DNA of 64,000 bases from positions 682,001-746,000 of the forward strand of contig NZ_JALKCG010000001.1 in assembly GCF_023016525.1 (NCBI RefSeq), given 5' to 3'. The stretch is from Ancylobacter koreensis (GTDB lineage: Bacteria > Pseudomonadota > Alphaproteobacteria > Rhizobiales > Xanthobacteraceae). Below are positions 62,482-64,000 of this stretch, piece by piece. The number at the start of each line of letters is the position of its first letter. Within the stretch, counting starts at the first letter, position 1. The notes beneath the pieces are model-generated. The model saw only the letters and a list, made by a program, of their open reading frames with translations, had not been told where the DNA came from and ran no database searches. Made by a program: the position numbers and the translations under genes.

Positions 62482-62940
62482 ATGAGCGCGCTCGACGCCA
62501 TCGACCGCAACATTCTGCGTCTGCTGCGTCTCGACGCGCGCATGAGTACGGCGAAGATCGCCGAGGAGGTGGGGCTGTCCGCCTCCACCTGCCTGCGCCG
62601 CATCAAACTGATGGAGCATGGCGGCGTCATTCGGGGCTACACCGCGCTGGTCGACCATTCCGCGCGCGACGCGGCGATGGCGGTGATCATCAACATCACG
62701 CTGGAGCGGCAGACCGAGGATTACCTCAACCGCTTCGAGACGGCCGTGCGCCGGCACCCTGAGATCCAGGAATGCTACCTGATGACCGGCGGTTCGGATT
62801 ATCTGCTGCGGGTCGAGGTGGAGAACGCCGCCGAGTTCGAGCGCATCCACACCGAGATCCTCTCGACCCTGCCGGGCGTGCTGCGCATCCACTCCTCCTT
62901 CTCGATCCGCAACGTGCTGGCCACGCGCCGCCGCAAATAG
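62482..62940 (+). CDS. Lrp/AsnC-family regulator of the dad genes
   Basis: The 152-aa protein has an N-terminal HTH (LDAIDRNILRLLRLDARMS, then LSASTCLRRIKLMEH) and a C-terminal RAM effector domain (TGGSDYLLRVEVENAAEFE). Start ATG 62482 follows AAGGAA. It is divergent from the alanine racemase across 145 bp, the normal position for an alanine-responsive activator of dadXA. The region 62420-62470 is AT-richer and probably holds its sites, but no repeat is clear enough to name. Confidence 0.92.
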   Translation: MSALDAIDRNILRLLRLDARMSTAKIAEEVGLSASTCLRRIKLMEHGGVIRGYTALVDHSARDAAMAVIINITLERQTEDYLNRFETAVRRHPEIQECYLMTGGSDYLLRVEVENAAEFERIHTEILSTLPGVLRIHSSFSIRNVLATRRRK

Positions 62941-62949
62941 GCGCCGGGG

Positions 62950-63732
62950 TCAGGCCATCACCTCGCCGCGGTCGAGCGTGAAGGCCTGCCCGGTGATGTC
63001 GCGGGCGCCGTCGGAGGCGAGGAAGAGATAGAGCAGGGTGAGGTCGCCCGGCTCCAGAAGGCCCGGCAGAACCTGCGCGCCGACGATCTCGTCGAGCAGC
63101 TCCTGCTCGGGGCGCCCGGTGCGCCGCGCCATGTCGGCAAGCGAACGCATCGCCGCCTCGGTGCGCACCCAGCCGGGGCAGACGGCGTTGACGCGGATGC
63201 CGCGCGGGCCGAGCTCATGGGCGATGGAGCGGGTGAAGCCGAGCGTCGCGTGCTTGGAGGCGACATAGGCGGAGAACTCGCCGACCGCCGTGCGGCTCCA
63301 GATCGAGGCGGTAAGCACGATGCGCCCGCCCGCGCTCATGAGCGCCGCCGCGCGCCGCGTGACGTTCCAGGTGCCGACGACGTTGATGTCGACGATGCGC
63401 CGGAACGTCTCCTCGGTCTCCGGCCGCCCGTCGAGCAGAGGGGTGATGCGTTCCAGCCCGGCATTGTTGACGAGAACGTCGAGCGGGCCGAGGCCGGCAA
63501 GTGCCGCCTCGACGGCGCCCGCGTCGGTGATGTCGCACAGGATTGCCCGGCAGTCGGCGCCGGTGGCGGCGGTAATCGCTGCGGCGGTGTCGTGCACTGC
63601 CGGGTCGTCGGCGAGGATATGCACGCGCGCCCCGGCGCTGGCGAAGCCCTCCGCGACGGCACGGCCGATGCCCCGGCTCGCCCCGGTGACGAGCACGTTC
63701 TCGCCGGCGAAATCGAAGCGGACGCGGCCCAT
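62950..63732 (-). CDS. SDR-family oxidoreductase
   Basis: The 260-aa SDR has GASRGIGRAVAEGF near residue 17, NNAGLE, the Ser-Tyr-Lys triad in LTASIWS and YVASKHA, and GQAFTLDRGEVMA at the C-terminus. It starts one base after the stop of the ureohydrolase gene, so both are in one operon. It may oxidise or reduce a product of the guanidino compound degraded by that enzyme. Its own substrate is unknown. Confidence 0.87.
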   Translation of the reverse strand: MGRVRFDFAGENVLVTGASRGIGRAVAEGFASAGARVHILADDPAVHDTAAAITAATGADCRAILCDITDAGAVEAALAGLGPLDVLVNNAGLERITPLLDGRPETEETFRRIVDINVVGTWNVTRRAAALMSAGGRIVLTASIWSRTAVGEFSAYVASKHATLGFTRSIAHELGPRGIRVNAVCPGWVRTEAAMRSLADMARRTGRPEQELLDEIVGAQVLPGLLEPGDLTLLYLFLASDGARDITGQAFTLDRGEVMA

Positions 63733-63733
63733 C

Positions 63734-64000
63734 TCAGGCGCCCGCCTGCCGGCGGTGCATCACGCGGCCGATGAAGTTGAGCAGGATCTGCGCGGCGAGG
63801 ATCGCCGTCGTGCCGGTGTGGTCGTAGTCCGGCGCGACTTCCACCAGATCGATGCCGACCACGCTGCCGCGCCTCGTCAGTCCGTCGAGCAGCTCCAGCC
63901 CCTCGTAATAGGTGAAGCCGCCATGGCTCGGCGTCCCGGTGCCCGGCGCGATGGAGGGGTCGAAGCCGTCAATGTCGATGGTGACGTAATAGCGCGCGCC
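63734..64000 (-). CDS. Agmatinase/arginase-family ureohydrolase, C-terminal part
   Basis: Only the last 88 residues are in the window and the gene continues beyond the right edge. The visible part contains the manganese-binding motif TIDIDGFDPSIAPGTGTP and the following SHGGFTYYEGLELL and VVGIDLVEVAPDYD, all conserved in ureohydrolases. The enzyme splits urea from a guanidino compound such as agmatine or guanidinobutyrate. Its substrate cannot be decided from this end. It is followed after one base by the SDR gene. Confidence 0.9.
   Translation of the reverse strand, partial: GARYYVTIDIDGFDPSIAPGTGTPSHGGFTYYEGLELLDGLTRRGSVVGIDLVEVAPDYDHTGTTAILAAQILLNFIGRVMHRRQAGA

Noticed and set aside
59781..62762. 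Open frame of about 990 codons on the plus strand
   Set aside because: It is antisense to dadA and the racemase and overlaps the Lrp gene in another frame. It has no recognisable domain.

Overview
The window is GC-rich, densely packed chromosomal DNA of an alphaproteobacterium. It is most likely a member of the Hyphomicrobiales, probably close to the Xanthobacteraceae (Ancylobacter/Starkeya type). The evidence is a Rhizobiales-type porin, a phoR-pstSCAB-phoU-phoB cluster, a RegB/RegA pair beside an intracellular PHB depolymerase, and a palindromic repeat of a kind I recall from these genomes. I found no rRNA, tRNA, CRISPR array, transposase or prophage. Genes lie almost end to end and convergent pairs are separated by a few bases.

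Layout. 1-7.0 kb: a YeeZ-like NAD(P) protein, a TetR regulator with a palindromic operator candidate, the Kup potassium transporter, a YbhN-like membrane protein, a secreted unknown and polyphosphate kinase 2. 7.2-14.0 kb: the complete phosphate regulon core (phoR, a three-repeat Pho box, pstS with a TTG start, pstCAB, phoU, phoB). 14.1-22.4 kb: an SDR/LysR pair, PHB depolymerase, the redox system RegB/RegA and a P2-type cation ATPase. 22.4-34.3 kb: ureide, hydantoin and heterocycle catabolism. It has a carbamoyl-amino-acid/allantoate amidohydrolase divergent from a hydantoinase, a FadR-type GntR regulator with three matching operator candidates, ureidoglycolate lyase, a racemase-like protein lacking both catalytic cysteines, a second GntR, and an NMT1-type ABC importer followed by a nitrilase-family hydrolase and an ATZ/TRZ-type amidohydrolase. 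A strong terminator closes this block.

34.3-42.4 kb: a tightly overlapping minus-strand operon. It encodes a polyamine-type ABC importer, a DeoR regulator, a proline-iminopeptidase-like hydrolase, an APH-fold small-molecule kinase and a class III PLP enzyme resembling the phospho-lyases AGXT2L1/AGXT2L2. I read it as an uptake, release, phosphorylation and elimination pathway for an amino alcohol such as ethanolamine phosphate or hydroxylysine. This is the best candidate here for an undescribed system.

43.5-54.6 kb: a porin and an amide operon. The operon has AmiC/AmiR control, a branched-chain-type ABC importer, formamidase and a two-domain nitrilase-family protein whose second domain lacks its cysteine. 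Just upstream of amiC is an intrinsic terminator preceded by a second hairpin, as expected for an ANTAR antitermination leader. A nested palindrome of about 96 bp separates the last two genes.

54.8-64 kb: NAD synthesis and salvage (NadE, PncA) with a LOG-family protein, a PfkB kinase and a DUF3775 protein. These are followed by D-alanine catabolism (DadA, alanine racemase, divergent Lrp), an SDR and the C-terminus of an agmatinase-family ureohydrolase cut by the window edge.

All functional calls rest on reading the sequence and on recalled family knowledge. No database search was run.
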